NCBI GenBank assembly: GCA_020746995.1
Contig: JAGPXD010000001.1
Coordinates: 3,906,001 to 3,970,000, forward strand
Length of the DNA: 64,000 nt
DNA from: Plectosphaerella cucumerina
Taxonomy: Eukaryota > Ascomycota > Sordariomycetes > Glomerellales > Plectosphaerellaceae
Direction: 5' to 3'
The translations under genes were made by a program, and so were the position numbers. The notes beneath the pieces are model-generated. The model searched no databases and had not been told where the DNA came from. It saw nothing but the letters and a program-made list of their open reading frames with translations. Within the stretch, counting starts at the first letter, position 1, and each line of letters begins with the position of its first letter. Shown one piece after another: positions 44,966 through 57,324 of this stretch.

Positions 44966-44990
44966 GGTGAGGTGAGGTGAGGTGAGGTGA
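44966..44990. repeat. (GGTGA)5 tandem repeat
   Basis: Five perfect GGTGA units preceded by two imperfect ones, about 110 bp upstream of the minus-strand ATG at 44854. Confidence 0.9.
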
Positions 44991-47900
44991 CCGAGACGGG
45001 CGTGGCCGTACTAGGAAGGCGCAAGGAATGGCTCCTGGAAAGGCAAGGTGCCCCCCAAAAGTACCGTACCCTGGACGACGCGCGCGACCAAGTGCCCGGG
45101 ATTCCGTGAGGGGTCAGGGACAGGTGGCGTGGATTAGTACAGGACGTGCTGTCTGGGCGACGTGTCTGAAATGAGCAGGTCGGAAACGAGTTGTCGAAGG
45201 GTAACCGGCGGTGATGGATCTCGAGGTCGAGGGCGAGGGACAGGATGGGAGTAAAGAGGACGAGCAGACAGCACTTGTTTTGCCTGCCTAGGTACTTAGA
45301 GCAGTGCGGTTGGCACCAGTGACGAAGCAGCAGGTGCAATGCGTGCGTGCGTCCTCGGACGGTGCCGCCAGTCGGCCCTTGCTTGGCAGCTGAGGATGGG
45401 GGCTTGGGAGTTGTCAAAGAGACAGGAATGTGAGGGACGCCCGTGTAGCTACTGGACAATGGGCCAAGACGCCGGACAGAACTCGTATCGACGAGGAGGT
45501 GGTCGGGAACAAAAGTCGTGACGTGCGCGAGGCGATGAGAGGCGGGCACGATGGCTGAAGCGCAAAGCCACGGTCTGACGCCGTCGTGAAGAAGGCGTGG
45601 ATATGGAGCTCACCAGCTCAACTCAACTCAAGTCGGGCTTCTAGAAGGGGAGCTGGACCCCTTTTTTTTCTGGTTCGTCCTGGGGGCGCCACCGAGATAC
45701 CAGTGGTGGAAAGTCTGTTTCCCGAATGGTCGATTTGGCGGGGGACGGAGGATCAATGGACGAGCCGGGGTGCCTTTAGCCCGAGTAGCTTGATGAAGCT
45801 ATGTTGCGTAGTAAAGTGAGGGCTTACACAACATCTTTCGACGTCGAGTTTGATGGGAGAGTGCAGGAGGAACCTGAAGAGCAGACAGGCGGGAGGAGAC
45901 AGCCTCTGGTCCCCAGGCGGCCGTTGAGGTTGGGCAACCTCGCCTCCTTAAAAGGCGAGAGTGTGCGCCTGGGCTGCAGGCCAGGGTGTGCGGATTGGCA
46001 GATAAACCAGGGTCGGTCCGCGTGTGCTGGGTGGGTGGCTTCGAACCGGAAAACGCATGCGTGCTGCGGTACCGTATATACAGGACGGACAGCAGGGTGT
46101 GTGTATGTCCGCTTGGCACGTTCCGAATCCCACGGGGCCATCATCAGCCAGCCCTCCCTAAGCCCAGGCGTACTTGGCCTCGTATGCTGGAGGGCGGGCT
46201 TTGACGGGCTGGCTGCCTCCACCACTATTCAGCGTGGGTGTTGACTGCCATCCATGGCAGACCCGTTTGTGAAGATAAGAACCGGCAGAGAGATGTCGAT
46301 GGCGATGTGATGCTTTCAGAAAAGGCCGAGCGTTCGCGCTCGGGAGGTCCTCCCGCTCCGAATCCCAATGCACCTCGTCGGCGCGCCACCAGGCAGGCCT
46401 GGCAGGGCCCCTCGTATTCCATCTCAAGGCGCGGCACAGGTAGCGCGAGGATCCCTGCAGGGATGATGCGTGGTCATCGATAGCGTGGCGGCGTGGCTGT
46501 CCAGCAGGGGAAGGCAGCAGAAATGCCATCAGTCCTGGATGGGCTGGTGGTGTGTGCTAGTTCGGACGCTTTCCCCTCCCTTCTCCCCGTCCAGCCGCAC
46601 CGGATCTCCTCCGTCCGCTTCCAGGGGGCCCTGCAGGGTGTAGTGGTGCTGGCACTGGCCCTGGCGCCGCCTGCAACGGCCGGGCGGCAGCGGCATGGTC
46701 GCTGGAACCCCGCCGATGCGCCCAACGGTCGGCACCCGTGGTGGTTCCTGGGCAGGGGAGGGCAGGGGAGAGAACAGCGGCAACAGATGGCGGCCGACTG
46801 GGGTGTGCATGGTTCGTCGTTTGTTGCCAATCGAGTCGACGAGGAGACAACGATGATGAGGTGACAAACGGAGCAAGGTCTCTTCTGTTTCGGGAACAAC
46901 TTCAGCTGGCCATGGCGAAGCCACTGCTGCACGCCTTCCATCGGACCGCGCCGTGTCCTTCCTGCTTGGTCTTTTCTGGGGCCATGTCTGTGTCACTGAA
47001 CCGATAAGCAGGATGAAGCGAGCGCGGCTAGGCCTGCACGTCGACCGAAGGATGCCCGAGCTGAAGAATTGCTTTCCCGTTTCAACAAATTGTTCGCCGC
47101 CGCAGGCGTGTGACCGAAGCCAGTATCGATCGAGTGGAACCGTCCTTCATGTCTGTGTCGGCCGAGCAGCCGTTTGTGTGTAAGAGGGCATCGTCGGTTG
47201 GGAGATTGCGCCGTCGCCCGCGGGCTCACCCCGTTTGATAGTCGAAGATGGGAGCGGGCGGGGAGGCGGCAAACAGTAGGGCTAGAATGAGTGGCTGACA
47301 GAAAAGGGGTTGTGCTGGCGAACTTTGGTCATCATGAAATCGCGTTCTAAGAGAACGTAGACGGCTTGGATTTGGTGTCGCGAGGCCATGCTCAAGATGT
47401 AACGAGGTCGTGTGCTCTGGATGTTTGTTTCGAAGACGTCGGCGGAAGAACGACGAACGAAAAAGCTGGTGCCATGGGATGTCTCGTGGTGTCTCGGATT
47501 ACATCATAGCCGACGGGACAGAGCAAATGGTCTGCCGGTGATGTTTGCTTGAAATGAGTTGTTAATGGCGGAAGCATGGAAACGAAGTTGGAGTGTTGGT
47601 TATGGATATTGACGGAAGGTGCCCTGGTGTTTACTTGGAGGTCATTGCATGGAAGGTGTCCTCGGGGCGCACCTGCCATCGTTGATTTATGGTGCTGCAT
47701 GACAAGTGGAGATGTTCCAGCTGTTTGTTTGTAAGGTCACTTCCGGTCTGGGCTGGCTGCAAATCGGCCCCGTCCTGTGATTCAAGACATCTGAAACAGA
47801 TTGGATCTCCCCCAGTCCGACAGCAATGCGGGCTTGCCCTTGCAAGGTCGGATCTTAAGCTTTTGTCCCGGACTCCCGGCCGGCGTCGAGGGATAGTGCA

Positions 47901-48893
47901 GTGGCAGGTGGCCCCCGCACAGGAACGCCTAAAAGTGCACATTTCGTGGGTCGATCGGGCGATTAGGTCATTAATCAGGTACTCGTACAGTAGAGTAGGT
48001 AGGGGTCAATCATTTTGCCAGGGCCAGCTGGCCTAAACTAAGCACAAATGGCTGGAGCAACAAACTGCACGCACCTACCGGCGTTTTTTAAAGAGGGACC
48101 GACCTCGAGTCCGATGCTGCATCAGATGCACTGCCGATTGGTCATGCCCACTGGAACGATTGTCCAGGGCGTCCCGACTACCATCGCCTGCTGTGCCGTG
48201 CATTGAGCAAGGTGCACTGAGAGGAGTCAGGACGGGGTGCTCATGCGGGCAGTGGCTGGAAAACTTTGAGGCTGACGTAGGCGGGGTTCGTACCACAGCT
48301 GGCGCCACGTGTCGTAGACCGGATTTAGCTGCTCGTGGCCTCCTGGCCGCCCCCGCCGCTGGCTTCCTGGCCCCAACACGCATGACGCACGGGCCACAGA
48401 CCGGGGCTAAGAACTGGACTTGACTTGGGGTGGATTTGGCAGCCGGCCGATCACGCGCATTCTCCCGCCCCCATTCGCCTGCAAGTCCTTGGGACAGCCT
48501 CAACTTCCTCTCCGTCACATTAACCCAATCCAACCTCATCCCGCCCATCGACGCCCGAATCCGAATCTTTGCGCCCACGCTAGCATCTCGCATCCGAATC
48601 TCCCCACGACGCACGCCGTCCCTTTCCTCCCCAAAGCCACCCCCGGAATCTCTTCGCTTCATCCATATCGCGACCGCGGCGACGCGCGCCGTCCCCGACT
48701 TGTTTCCTTTTCGTGCCCGCCAGATCACACGTCGGGCGTCCCGGCGCCAACGCCGCCCACACGTCCACTCCCGTGTCGGAGTCCCGTCCTAACCTCACCA
48801 CCACATATCTTCGCCTCAACAGATCAGCCTCCCCATCGGCGGTTGTCTACTACGGCATAGACACACCGCGCGCGCCTGCGCCGCCCGAATTTC

Positions 48894-48920
48894 ATGGCCA
48901 GCTTGAGTCGCTCCGTCTGA
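48894..48920 (+). other. Possible upstream ORF in the psy2 leader
   Basis: An ATG followed by seven sense codons and TGA (MASLSRSV). It would matter only if the psy2 transcript starts this far upstream, which is unknown. Confidence 0.3.
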
Positions 48921-49262
48921 TTTCCCCTCCTGCCCATCGGGCGACCGACTACCCGAATCAGCGCCATAATCCCCGTCGCGATCCTGATCTCGACCTCGGC
49001 ATCGCCTTCGCCCATCCTATCCCAGTCAGTTGTCGGCCTGCGCCTGCGTGCCTACCCTGACTCGGCAACTCAATCCGTGCCGGTCCATCTCACTGTCTCT
49101 CCAATCGCGCCTGTCACCGGCGCGACTCCCCAAAAAGTGGCGCTCGCCGTCCTCAGTCAGACCGACGCCGAGCTCTCGCTCCAGCAACATCTTGACCTCG
49201 CGCCCGCCATCATCAACAACTGCCAGCCCCGGCACGCGACCGAGGGTGACGCCCAACCCTCG

Positions 49263-52151
49263 ATGATGGCACAGGCCGTGCCTCATCAGCCGACCGACAA
49301 GAAGCGCGTCAAAGTCTATGAGCTTCGCAGCAATGACTGGTTCGACCGAGGGACCGGTTTCTGCACCGCCGCCTTTCTGCAGGTACGTCTCTGAATTCCT
49401 TAATCGGCATATGTCCAGCCTGCTGACTCCCTTACCCCCTTGCCGCAGCAAACAGAAGATGGCCAGCAACGCGACCCTCGGGTCTGGGTAGAGTCGGAAG
49501 ACCAACCCAACCGGTTACTACTCGAGACAAAGGTGTGCAAAGAGGACACCTTCCAGAAGCAACAAGGCATGTCAAGACCAACCTTTATCTCCCCTCCGCA
49601 CCCCCATCTTCCCTGGCCCGCCAGCTAACGCGTCCTGATGCGCAGAAACCTTGATCGTCTGGACCGACGTTGGCAGCGGTGTAGACATGGCCCTCTCCTT
49701 CCAAGAAGCCGAGGGCTGTCACCTCATCTGGTCCGTCTATGAGCCCGCCACCCCGAGTTTCACAACCAATCATGCTGACCTCGACCGCCGCAGGAAATTC
49801 ATCAGCAGCATCCAGACCATCTTCCAAGGCCCAGTCCCTCCACCAGGTATGGTCGGTGGCGGCAATAGCCTGGACCACGCTGACATGCGCGAAGCTGATG
49901 ACAGCCTCTCCGATGACATGGCCATGGATGCGCCAAACGCCATCAACCTCCCTGCGGCCGAGCTCAGGAATCTCCCCGACATTGAGACAGCCATGCGCAT
50001 AATGAGTCAGACCGCGAATGGTCGCGACGCGCTTGCAAAGTTCATCATGAACGAGGACTACATCGGCAGGCTCATCCCCCTTGTCCAGATGGCGGAGGAC
50101 CTGGAGAGCCTCACCGACCTGCATCGCCTCTGCAATATTATCAAGATCATCATTCTGCTGAATGACACGAGCATCATAGAGCACGCCGTCTCCGACGAGT
50201 GCGTCCTCGGCGTCGTGGGCGCCCTGGAATACGACCCGGACTTCCCCAGCCACAAGGCCAACCACCGCCACTGGCTGGATAACCAGGGCCGATACAAAGA
50301 GGTCGTGCCCATCGAGGACGACGGCATCCGGAGGAAGATCCACCAGACTTATCGACTGCAGTACCTCAAGGACGTCGTCCTCGCTAGGATTCTCGATGAC
50401 CCGACCTTCTCCGTACTCAACTCGTTGATCTTCTTCAACCAGGTCGACATCGTCCAGCACCTCCAGGGCAACGCCAGCTTCCTCAACGAGCTTTTTGGAA
50501 TCTTCCGCGCCGTGCAACCCGATCAGAGGAAGAAGAAGGATGCCGTGCTCTTCATCCAGCAGTGCTGTGCCATTGCCAAGAATCTCCAGCCCCCCGCACG
50601 CCAGACGCTTTACAACAATTTCATAGCCCACGGGCTGTTGCAGGTCATCAACTTTGGCCTGCGACACGGCGACGTCGCTGTCCGCGTCGGCGCCACGGAT
50701 GTTTTGGTGTCGCTGATCGATCACGACCCCCACATGATCCGCCAGACGCTCTACCGTCAGATCCAGGACGGCCACCCGCTCTTGACTGACTCACTCGTCG
50801 ACTTGCTCCTGGTTGAGGCCGATCTGGGGGTACGGTCGCAAATCTCAGATGCCCTGAGGGTGCTGTTGGACCAAGGCCCTGGTGCCCAGGCTCAGGAAGC
50901 CTTCAAGGCCGCCAATGGTGACTTCGCCGGGCGGGCCCGCATGGCCCCTGGGAACGAAGCCCAGCACGAGCTGCTCCTGGCAAACTTCTACGACGTCTCC
51001 GCCAAGAAGCTCTTCAAGCCCATCATTGCCCTCGAGGGAAGGAAGGACATGGCCTTCACCGTGCAGCAGGCCGGCATGTTCACGTACCTGATAGACCTTG
51101 TTTGCTTCTTTATCCGCCAGCATCTGCATCGCAGCAAGTTCTTCGTTCTGCAGAACAACATTGCGCAGCGCGTCGTTCAGCTCCTCGATTGCCCCGAGAA
51201 GTACTTGCGACTCGGTCAGTTCCCACGCTCCTACCCATCTCATCCGTGTCGTTCTTGCTAACCCGATATACAGTGGCTATTCGCTTCTTCCGGAATCTCA
51301 TCGGTTCCCAGGACGATTTTTATGTCAAGCACTTGACGGAGAAGCAGGTGCTTGGCCCCATCCTCGCCGTGCTCGTCCAGACCCTGCCGCGCGATAACCT
51401 TTTGAGCTCAGCATGTCTCGAGCTCTTCGAGTTCATCAAGAAGGAGAATGTCAAGGATCTGGTCAGGTATCTCGTCCAAAACCACAGGGAGACGCTCGTG
51501 TCCCTGAGCTACCTGGATACATTCCGCGAGCTCATCGCCCGCTACGACCAACCACAAGCGACCGGCATTCTCGACTACTTCCCGGATGAGTCGGAAAACT
51601 CAAAGAGACCCTCCATCCCTGTGGGAAGGAACATGGAGCACAACCTCGCCATGGACATGGCCGACGAAGAGTATTGGAATACGTCTGACGACGAGGATGG
51701 CCCGGAGAGCAAGGCACTCGACAGGCCCTCGACAAACGGCGACTCCACATCCCAGTCAAAACCATTGGTCGACTATCCATCCGACGAAGAAGGCGACGAG
51801 AATCAGGAAAATTCGGAGGGCACGCGTGAGGCCTCTGCCGGGGACCCTCAGACTCCGAGAGACGAGGCAGCCAAAGTACCAGCAAACGTTGTCGCCCCAC
51901 TGGAGAGACTGTCCGAGAAGCGACGGCGCGAGGAAGAAGACGAAGACGAGCTGGGCAAGTTGATGCAAAGCAAGCGCCGCAACAGCAGCGGTTCCATCAG
52001 CTCCAACTCGTCCGTCACCTCGGGCAATATCCTCAGGCGGAAGAAGAACTTTGATAGGTCGAGCCCCTCGGCGGCGCCCAGGAAGATCTCCATCAATATT
52101 TCGCCCTCGGTCAAGACGGGTGGCAACACACGATCCGATGAGGAATCATGA
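49263..52151 (+). CDS. psy2: Protein phosphatase 4 regulatory subunit Psy2/SMEK (PP4R3), 894 aa
   Basis: PP4R3 directs the PP4 phosphatase to substrates in the DNA-damage response, such as phosphorylated H2A and Rad53. Four exons (49263-49382, 49449-49566, 49646-51214, 51274-52151), total 2685 nt. The N-terminal EVH1/PH-like domain spans exons 1 to 3 (RVKVYELRSNDWFDRGTGFC, ETLIVWTDVGSGVDMALSFQ, CHLIWSVYEP). The SMK region and helical repeats follow (RNLPDIETAMRIMSQ, HANHRHW-type KANHRHWLDNQGRYKEV, FVLQNNIAQRVVQLL, VAIRFFRNLIGSQDDFY). The tail is acidic, then basic, with possible nuclear signals (KRRREEE, SKRRNSS). Intron 2 uses a GC donor. Two adjacent ATGs mark the start; either could be used. 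Confidence 0.95.
49567..49645 (+). other. GC-AG intron of psy2
   Basis: The donor is GCATGT and the acceptor GCGCAG. Splicing here gives QKQQETLIVWTDV in frame. The nearest GT (49571) would shift the frame. Confidence 0.85.
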
Positions 52152-52701
52152 CGAGCATTGTCCTTTCAAATTCACGACTATAATTCTCATCGGGGCCCGA
52201 TGCCTAATCACAGCCGATTCGGGATCGACGTCCCGTCTCCGAGACAAGGCCGTCACTTTTCGTATCGGGTGCAGTAAGGGAGGGGCAGGCGGTGGCACGG
52301 CCGGCGTTGATCGCTTTTCACGAGACAAATACCAAATGAAACGAAGGAAAAGATGGGTTCCACGGGTGTTCTTAAGCGGCTCAGGCATGTGGGCAGAGCA
52401 GGGTTGACAAACAATTCATCAGACTGGACGAGGGCCAGCTTTTTTCTTGACACCAAATGTGTGGGCTATCCCGTGTGCTTCGCTCAACTGATCTAGACAA
52501 ATGCACTCAGTAGTAAAGGTTCTTGACACACGATGCGTTGAGGGCGACTGATACATGATCTTGCTGTGGTGGCCACCACGGCACGAGCCGGGACATCTCC
52601 ACGACGCAGTGAGCTCCTGGCGCTACATTACAATCAACCAAGTGCATCGATCATCCAGAGCATCGATCAATCTAGTACAGTGATTGATTTTGGACACCTA
52701 A
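52152..52701. other. Region between convergent psy2 and afg2
   Basis: Holds the two 3' untranslated regions. No gene, repeat or RNA structure was recognised. Confidence 0.6.
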
Positions 52702-55035
52702 CTAACGCAATAACCTCTTAGCAAACTCGTCGTAATCGTCAAGCATATCTTGCGATACGGCCCGCGGCGTACTCTCGATCGCGCCAATGACGTCCCGCAT
52801 ATCGATCATCAGCTCGTCCTTTGCAATTTCCCCATCCAGCCATGCGTCGGCAACGCGTTCCGTAGATTTGGAACAAATCTGAGTCAGTTCAGCGCCAGAG
52901 AACCCTTCGGTACGCCTCGCTAGGTCAGGTATATCCAGATCGGGTGCGGTGAGCAGGCGATCCATATTCATCTTGATAATGGCCTCGCGAGCTGCCAGAT
53001 CGGGTAGACCAACGTAGATCCAGCGATCGAAGCGGCCGGGCCGCAGGAGGGCTGTATCGATGACCTCTGGGCGGTTGGTGGCGGCGAGGACGAGCACGCC
53101 GGTTAGGGGCTCGAAGCCGTCCATCTCGGTCAGCAGGGTGGTCAGTACGTTGACGCTGCCCTGGCTGCGGGCGGCGCCAGCTCCGGCACCGCTTGCGCGC
53201 TGGCTGCCAATGGAGTCGATCTCGTCGAAGAAGATGATGCTAGGGCTTGCGGAACGCGCACGCTCGAAGAGGTTGCGGATGGCTCGCTCTGACTCGCCAA
53301 CGTACATGTTGAGTAGCTCGGCACCCTTGACGGCGAAGAAGTTGAAGCCAGACTCGGTGGCCACGGCCTGGGCCGAGAGGGTCTTCGAGCAACCAGGAGG
53401 GCCGTAGAGGAGTATGCCCTTTGGTGGGTGGAGCATAACCTTCTTGAGTTTTGTATCTGTGCTCTTCGTGATGGCGATCTGGCGCTGCAGGGCCTTCTTC
53501 ACTTCCTCCTGGCCTCCAATGTCGCGCCAGTGAATGGTAGGCGGCTTGAGGGTGACGTCGTGCATCGCCGACGGGCGAGTGGTGCGGAAAGCGGTTTGCA
53601 AATCGGACAGGATGACGGGGGGGACGTCCTCCACGATGCCTCCACTAAGGCGGATGTCATCGACGCGACGAGTTGCTACGGCGATAGCGGTGTTCATGAG
53701 GCTGCACAGGTCGCCTGTATTGAAGGCATGTGTATCCTCCGCGAGCCATGACAGGGCAGCGTCCCGCTCTGTGATAATGACGTCCGCGCACACCGCCTCC
53801 AGAATTCGTCGACGGCCGGCAGCGTCGGGGATGGCCAGAGTAATATTGGCATCGAACCTCGTGGACCCTTGGAGGTCCATGGGCACGTCGCTCTTGTAGT
53901 CAAGGCAGGAGGCGACGACGAGGACCTGGAAAGTTCCTTTGGAGACCTTGGCCTCGGCGCTGAGCTGGTCCAGCTGCTTGCAAAGTCTTTGCACGATAAG
54001 TCCGGAATTAGGCCTGTCTTTGGAGACCAAGTTGTGGAGGTTGTCGATGAGCACGATGCTCGGTTTGGCCGCCCTGGCCTGCTCAAAGATCTCATCGATT
54101 TCTGACGACTTGGCGTTCGGTTCGAGGCGGAAGACACGGCCCCAATTCGTGTCGGCGATCTTTTCGAGAATGAAGGTCTTTCCTGATTTCCGCATGCCGT
54201 GAATGACGATGCCGCAGGATCTGGCGGGAGCCTCGAAGAGGGGGGGGACGTTGAAATAGGTGAACAAGTCGTTGATCGCCTTGAGCTCTGCCTCGGCCAG
54301 CCCGGGGATTTCGGAGAGACGCAGCCTTTCGGGTCGCTGCTCCTGTTGCTCGAGTTCTGCATCGACCTCCGTGTCATCTGAGGAGGGATTCCGTATGCGG
54401 ATGGTGGTAACTGTGTGGGCGTGGCGCGCAACGGTATCGCCTCCGGAGTTGACGCTTTTCACCACAAACTTCTTCTTATGTGTCGACGCGACAGGCTCCA
54501 GGGCGAGTCCTGGGAAGACATGGCCCGCTCTCTCTATGATTCATAGTCAGACACAGAAGATAGTTCTCACAGCGGCAGAGTGCGTACTTAGCATGTGCCA
54601 TACTGCCCCCTTCCAGGCGGTAGTTTCAGGCTCGCCCTCGATAGGCTCAAGGGGCTCGACCTCGACGATCTCGGCAGGCGGCACCTCGGGGTCCTCGTGG
54701 GCTCTGATGGAGACCTGGTCGCCGAGTTTGAAGCCGCAGGCTTCCCGGAACGCCTCAGTCATCATGACCACATTCTGGCCGATGTTCTTGTCCGACGAAG
54801 AGGCCAACAGAGCTTGCCTCCGAATAGGCGTCGTATCTTCGTCCGTCGCCGGTACGGTTCGTTCAACCCAGCAGCGCTTGCCACTCTCAACGCCGCCCGT
54901 CAGCAGGATCTGTGCGTCCTTGTTCACCCATATCTTTGCGACCCCTTGGAGGTTTGGCTTCTCCAGTGCAGAATCCCATTTCAGGACCGGCCGCACTTTT
55001 GCCTTGACCTCCTTGATTTTGGAATTTCCGCTCAT
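52702..55035 (-). CDS. afg2: Afg2/Drg1-type tandem AAA ATPase with degenerate D1, 759 aa
   Basis: A Cdc48-subfamily ATPase; yeast Afg2 (Drg1) releases Rlp24 from pre-60S particles in the cytoplasm. Two exons (54588-55035, 52702-54533). The N-terminal domain of about 170 residues has VSIRAHEDPEVPPAEIVEVEPL. D1 has the Walker A GMRKSGKT (about 262-269), but its Walker B reads VLIDN instead of DE (Asp313-Asn314), and the sensor-1 ATN is replaced by ASC. D2 is complete: GPPGCSKT (527-534, the variant typical of Afg2), the pore-loop MYVGESER, IIFFDEID (Glu587), AATNRPEVID and RPGRFDRWIYVGLPD. Length agrees with yeast Afg2 (780 aa). Assignment to Afg2 rests on the D2 Walker A and overall layout; another divergent member of the subfamily is possible. 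Confidence 0.85.
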
Positions 55036-55854
55036 GACCACGGCCGGACAGTCAGTTATAAATAACGTGGGTGGCGTTGGCAGACGTGAGAATGGAACTG
55101 GGGATATGGTTAGGCAAAGGCATTTGAAGGCTTTGCAGGGGTGGTTCACCTGGGGCAAGAGGGTCCACTCGCAGACCTACTTTCTGCGTGAATAGACTTG
55201 ACGGACGGGCCCTGACTAGCTATCTTCCATCGATCCTTCTTATAAAGTCCTGACGAGTGCAGAATCACAAGCAGAAGACCTTTCTCTCCTTCGGTAAAGT
55301 CTCATGCAATGAAGTCACTACCTACCTTAGGTAGCTTGAGCTTGAGACAAGATGGCGGTGGTGGCGCGACGAGATCTAACTCCAAGAAAAAAAAAAACTT
55401 GAGCGGGAACCATTTTGCACACCCGGCATCTGGATACCGACGACATGGACTTGGATTGGTATGACTAACCAGCCCTCGACATCGATACTTCACAGCGCCA
55501 CCGGTCGATCGATTCATCTAGTCAATCGATACATCTAGTCCATCAACACAGCCGGTCAATCTGCATGGCCTGTCACCAAGATACGCGACCCTTGGATTCT
55601 GTTCGATCACAGGCCGCTTGCCCAATAAGGACACTGGAGCCCACTGTCGAGGCTGGAGTGCACGTTCGCCCGACAGTGGATGGTTACGTAACCACATAGT
55701 ACAGAACCATCGCCAACTTTGTTTGCTGTGAATTGTACCTGTAAAGAGACGACACTCGACACAGTATCGCCCACACACCGGGCGTATCTCGCAGGCCTAG
55801 CCGAAAGACTCTACGCCTTTCAATCGACGACAACCTCGTCCAGACACTGTCCGG
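55036..55854. other. Intergenic region between divergent genes
   Basis: Promoter region for afg2 (minus) and the 467-aa mitochondrial protein gene (plus). It includes a poly-A run near 55385-55400. No gene is supported. Confidence 0.55.
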
Positions 55855-57324
55855 ATGCGATGGGCCGAGACCACCAAGCGCATCGGCGCTCCGTTGGCCA
55901 AGCAGTCGATCTTCCAGTCCCCGACGCAGACCTCGCCAGTATGCCCGGCCTGTCGCCTCTTTAGTGTTTCCTCTCCTGCGCGCCAAGACGAAAGACCATA
56001 CAAGAAGAATACGGATACTTCCAAGCCCAAAGATACGCAGACTCACGGCAGGAGTCGTCGGCAAGCCGGCACAGCACAGACATCGACACTGTTCACGAAG
56101 CTATTCCCAGACGTCACGAATGGCAGTCAGACCGAGACGTCCTCCCCCACTGGGCAGCCAATTGGCCTGAAGCCTATCCAGAACCGCACGGAGAAGAAAC
56201 CCCAAAGGCTCAACGACCGGCTCAGAAGAGCAGCCGACGGCGGTAAATTATGGCTGGAGAAGCGCAAGGAACGCATCGACACCAATGAGCTTCGCGCATG
56301 GCTGGAGTCACAGGCAGAGCGAGAGGAGGGGGGAGAAGGGGGACTTGACAAGGTGCCCGACGTGGTCAAGAACACGCCCGCCGTCCTCATCATGTTCAAC
56401 GCCAGCAAGTCTCTCACCGAGAGCGACTTCCACCGCCTCGTCCGCCAGAACCAGCACCTCGAGGGCTGGAACAGCCAGCTCGAAAAGGGTGAGTCACAAG
56501 CTACGCTTCCTCCCATGACACAGACAGACCGCTGACTCACAATTGGAATCGCAGTTGACCAGGCCTATGACCGCAACACCCTCGAGCCGTTCGGCTGCTA
56601 CTTCCTGCACTTCAACTCGGTCGAGGCCGCCCGCAAATTCCAGCTCCAAGCCCAGAAGCTCCATAACAAGCCCATCAGCAATAACCTCGACCCCTACTCG
56701 ACGCCGTCGCTGAGACTGGAAGCCTCGCCCGAGACTCCCCTCAGGCTCAAGATGTACACCATCGACCCACACACCCTCGCCCGCCTCCGCGGCTTCACCC
56801 TCGACGGCATCATCGGCAAGCCCGAGCCTGCAGTCGGTTCGGAAAAGAAGAAAACACATATCTTGCCATCTCAGGCCCTCGGCGAGTCTCACAGAGTAGT
56901 CCTCTCGCTGCAACAGGGCGCCGTGGGGCTGTCCATGCTGCAGGATCTGCTGCGCCAAGACGGAATGCATCGCAACCTGGCCTGGGACGTCACCGATATC
57001 CTGCCCTATCATGCCGGCAAGGTCATGGCCATCTCTGGCCGTATGAAGAAGGGGCTGGCCTGGAAGAGCCGCACAGCCGTCAAGCCCGCGCCGGAAGACG
57101 CCTCGCAGCCCCCGGAGGAGGCTGTCGGAGAGGCTCCGCAAGCAGGCGAGCTGGCGTCGGCCGAAACCCCCTTGAAGTCCGGCCGGTTCGTGCTGTCTTT
57201 TGGAGCCGAGGCCGAGGCGCGTCGCTTCACGAGGATGTGGCACCGTAGGGAGTTTCACCTGCCCCAGGGCGCCGCCCCGGACACGAATCCAACCATCACC
57301 GTGAATGCCATGATTCCGCTTTAG
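55855..57324 (+). CDS. Probable mitochondrial fungal protein, 467 aa
   Basis: Not assigned to a characterised family. Two exons (55855-56488, 56555-57324) join across a 66-nt intron to give SQLEKVDQAYDRNTL. The first 45 residues are basic, Ser/Thr-rich, and contain CRLFSVSSPARQ, typical of a mitochondrial presequence. A first ordered part contains PAVLIMFNASKSLTESDFHRLV, then FGCYFLHFNSVEAARKFQLQAQ, which resembles an RNA-recognition-type beta strand and helix but lacks clear RNP motifs. The last part, RVVLSLQQGAVGLSMLQDLL through GRFVLSFGAEAEARRFTRMWHRREF, looks like a second similar fold. A role in mitochondrial RNA or ribosome function is a guess from these hints. Confidence 0.78.

Larger units (their letters stand above)
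44855..49262. other. 4.4-kb gene-poor region
   Basis: The largest non-coding interval of the window. No frame carries a domain or a plausible splice pattern. The left 150 bases contain a GGTGA repeat in the likely leader of the upstream minus-strand gene. The right 800 bases are pyrimidine- and CG-rich on the plus strand, as in a long psy2 leader, and include a short upstream frame (48894-48920). Long non-coding RNA or distal regulatory sequence is possible but not shown. Confidence 0.5.

Noticed and set aside
46035..46065. Reverse-strand tRNA-like B box
   Set aside because: The neighbouring bases do not form a five-base T stem and there is no matching A box.
49585..50775. 396-codon minus-strand open frame
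   Set aside because: It is exactly antisense to psy2 exon 3; G+C-rich codon bias keeps the reverse frame open. No domain.
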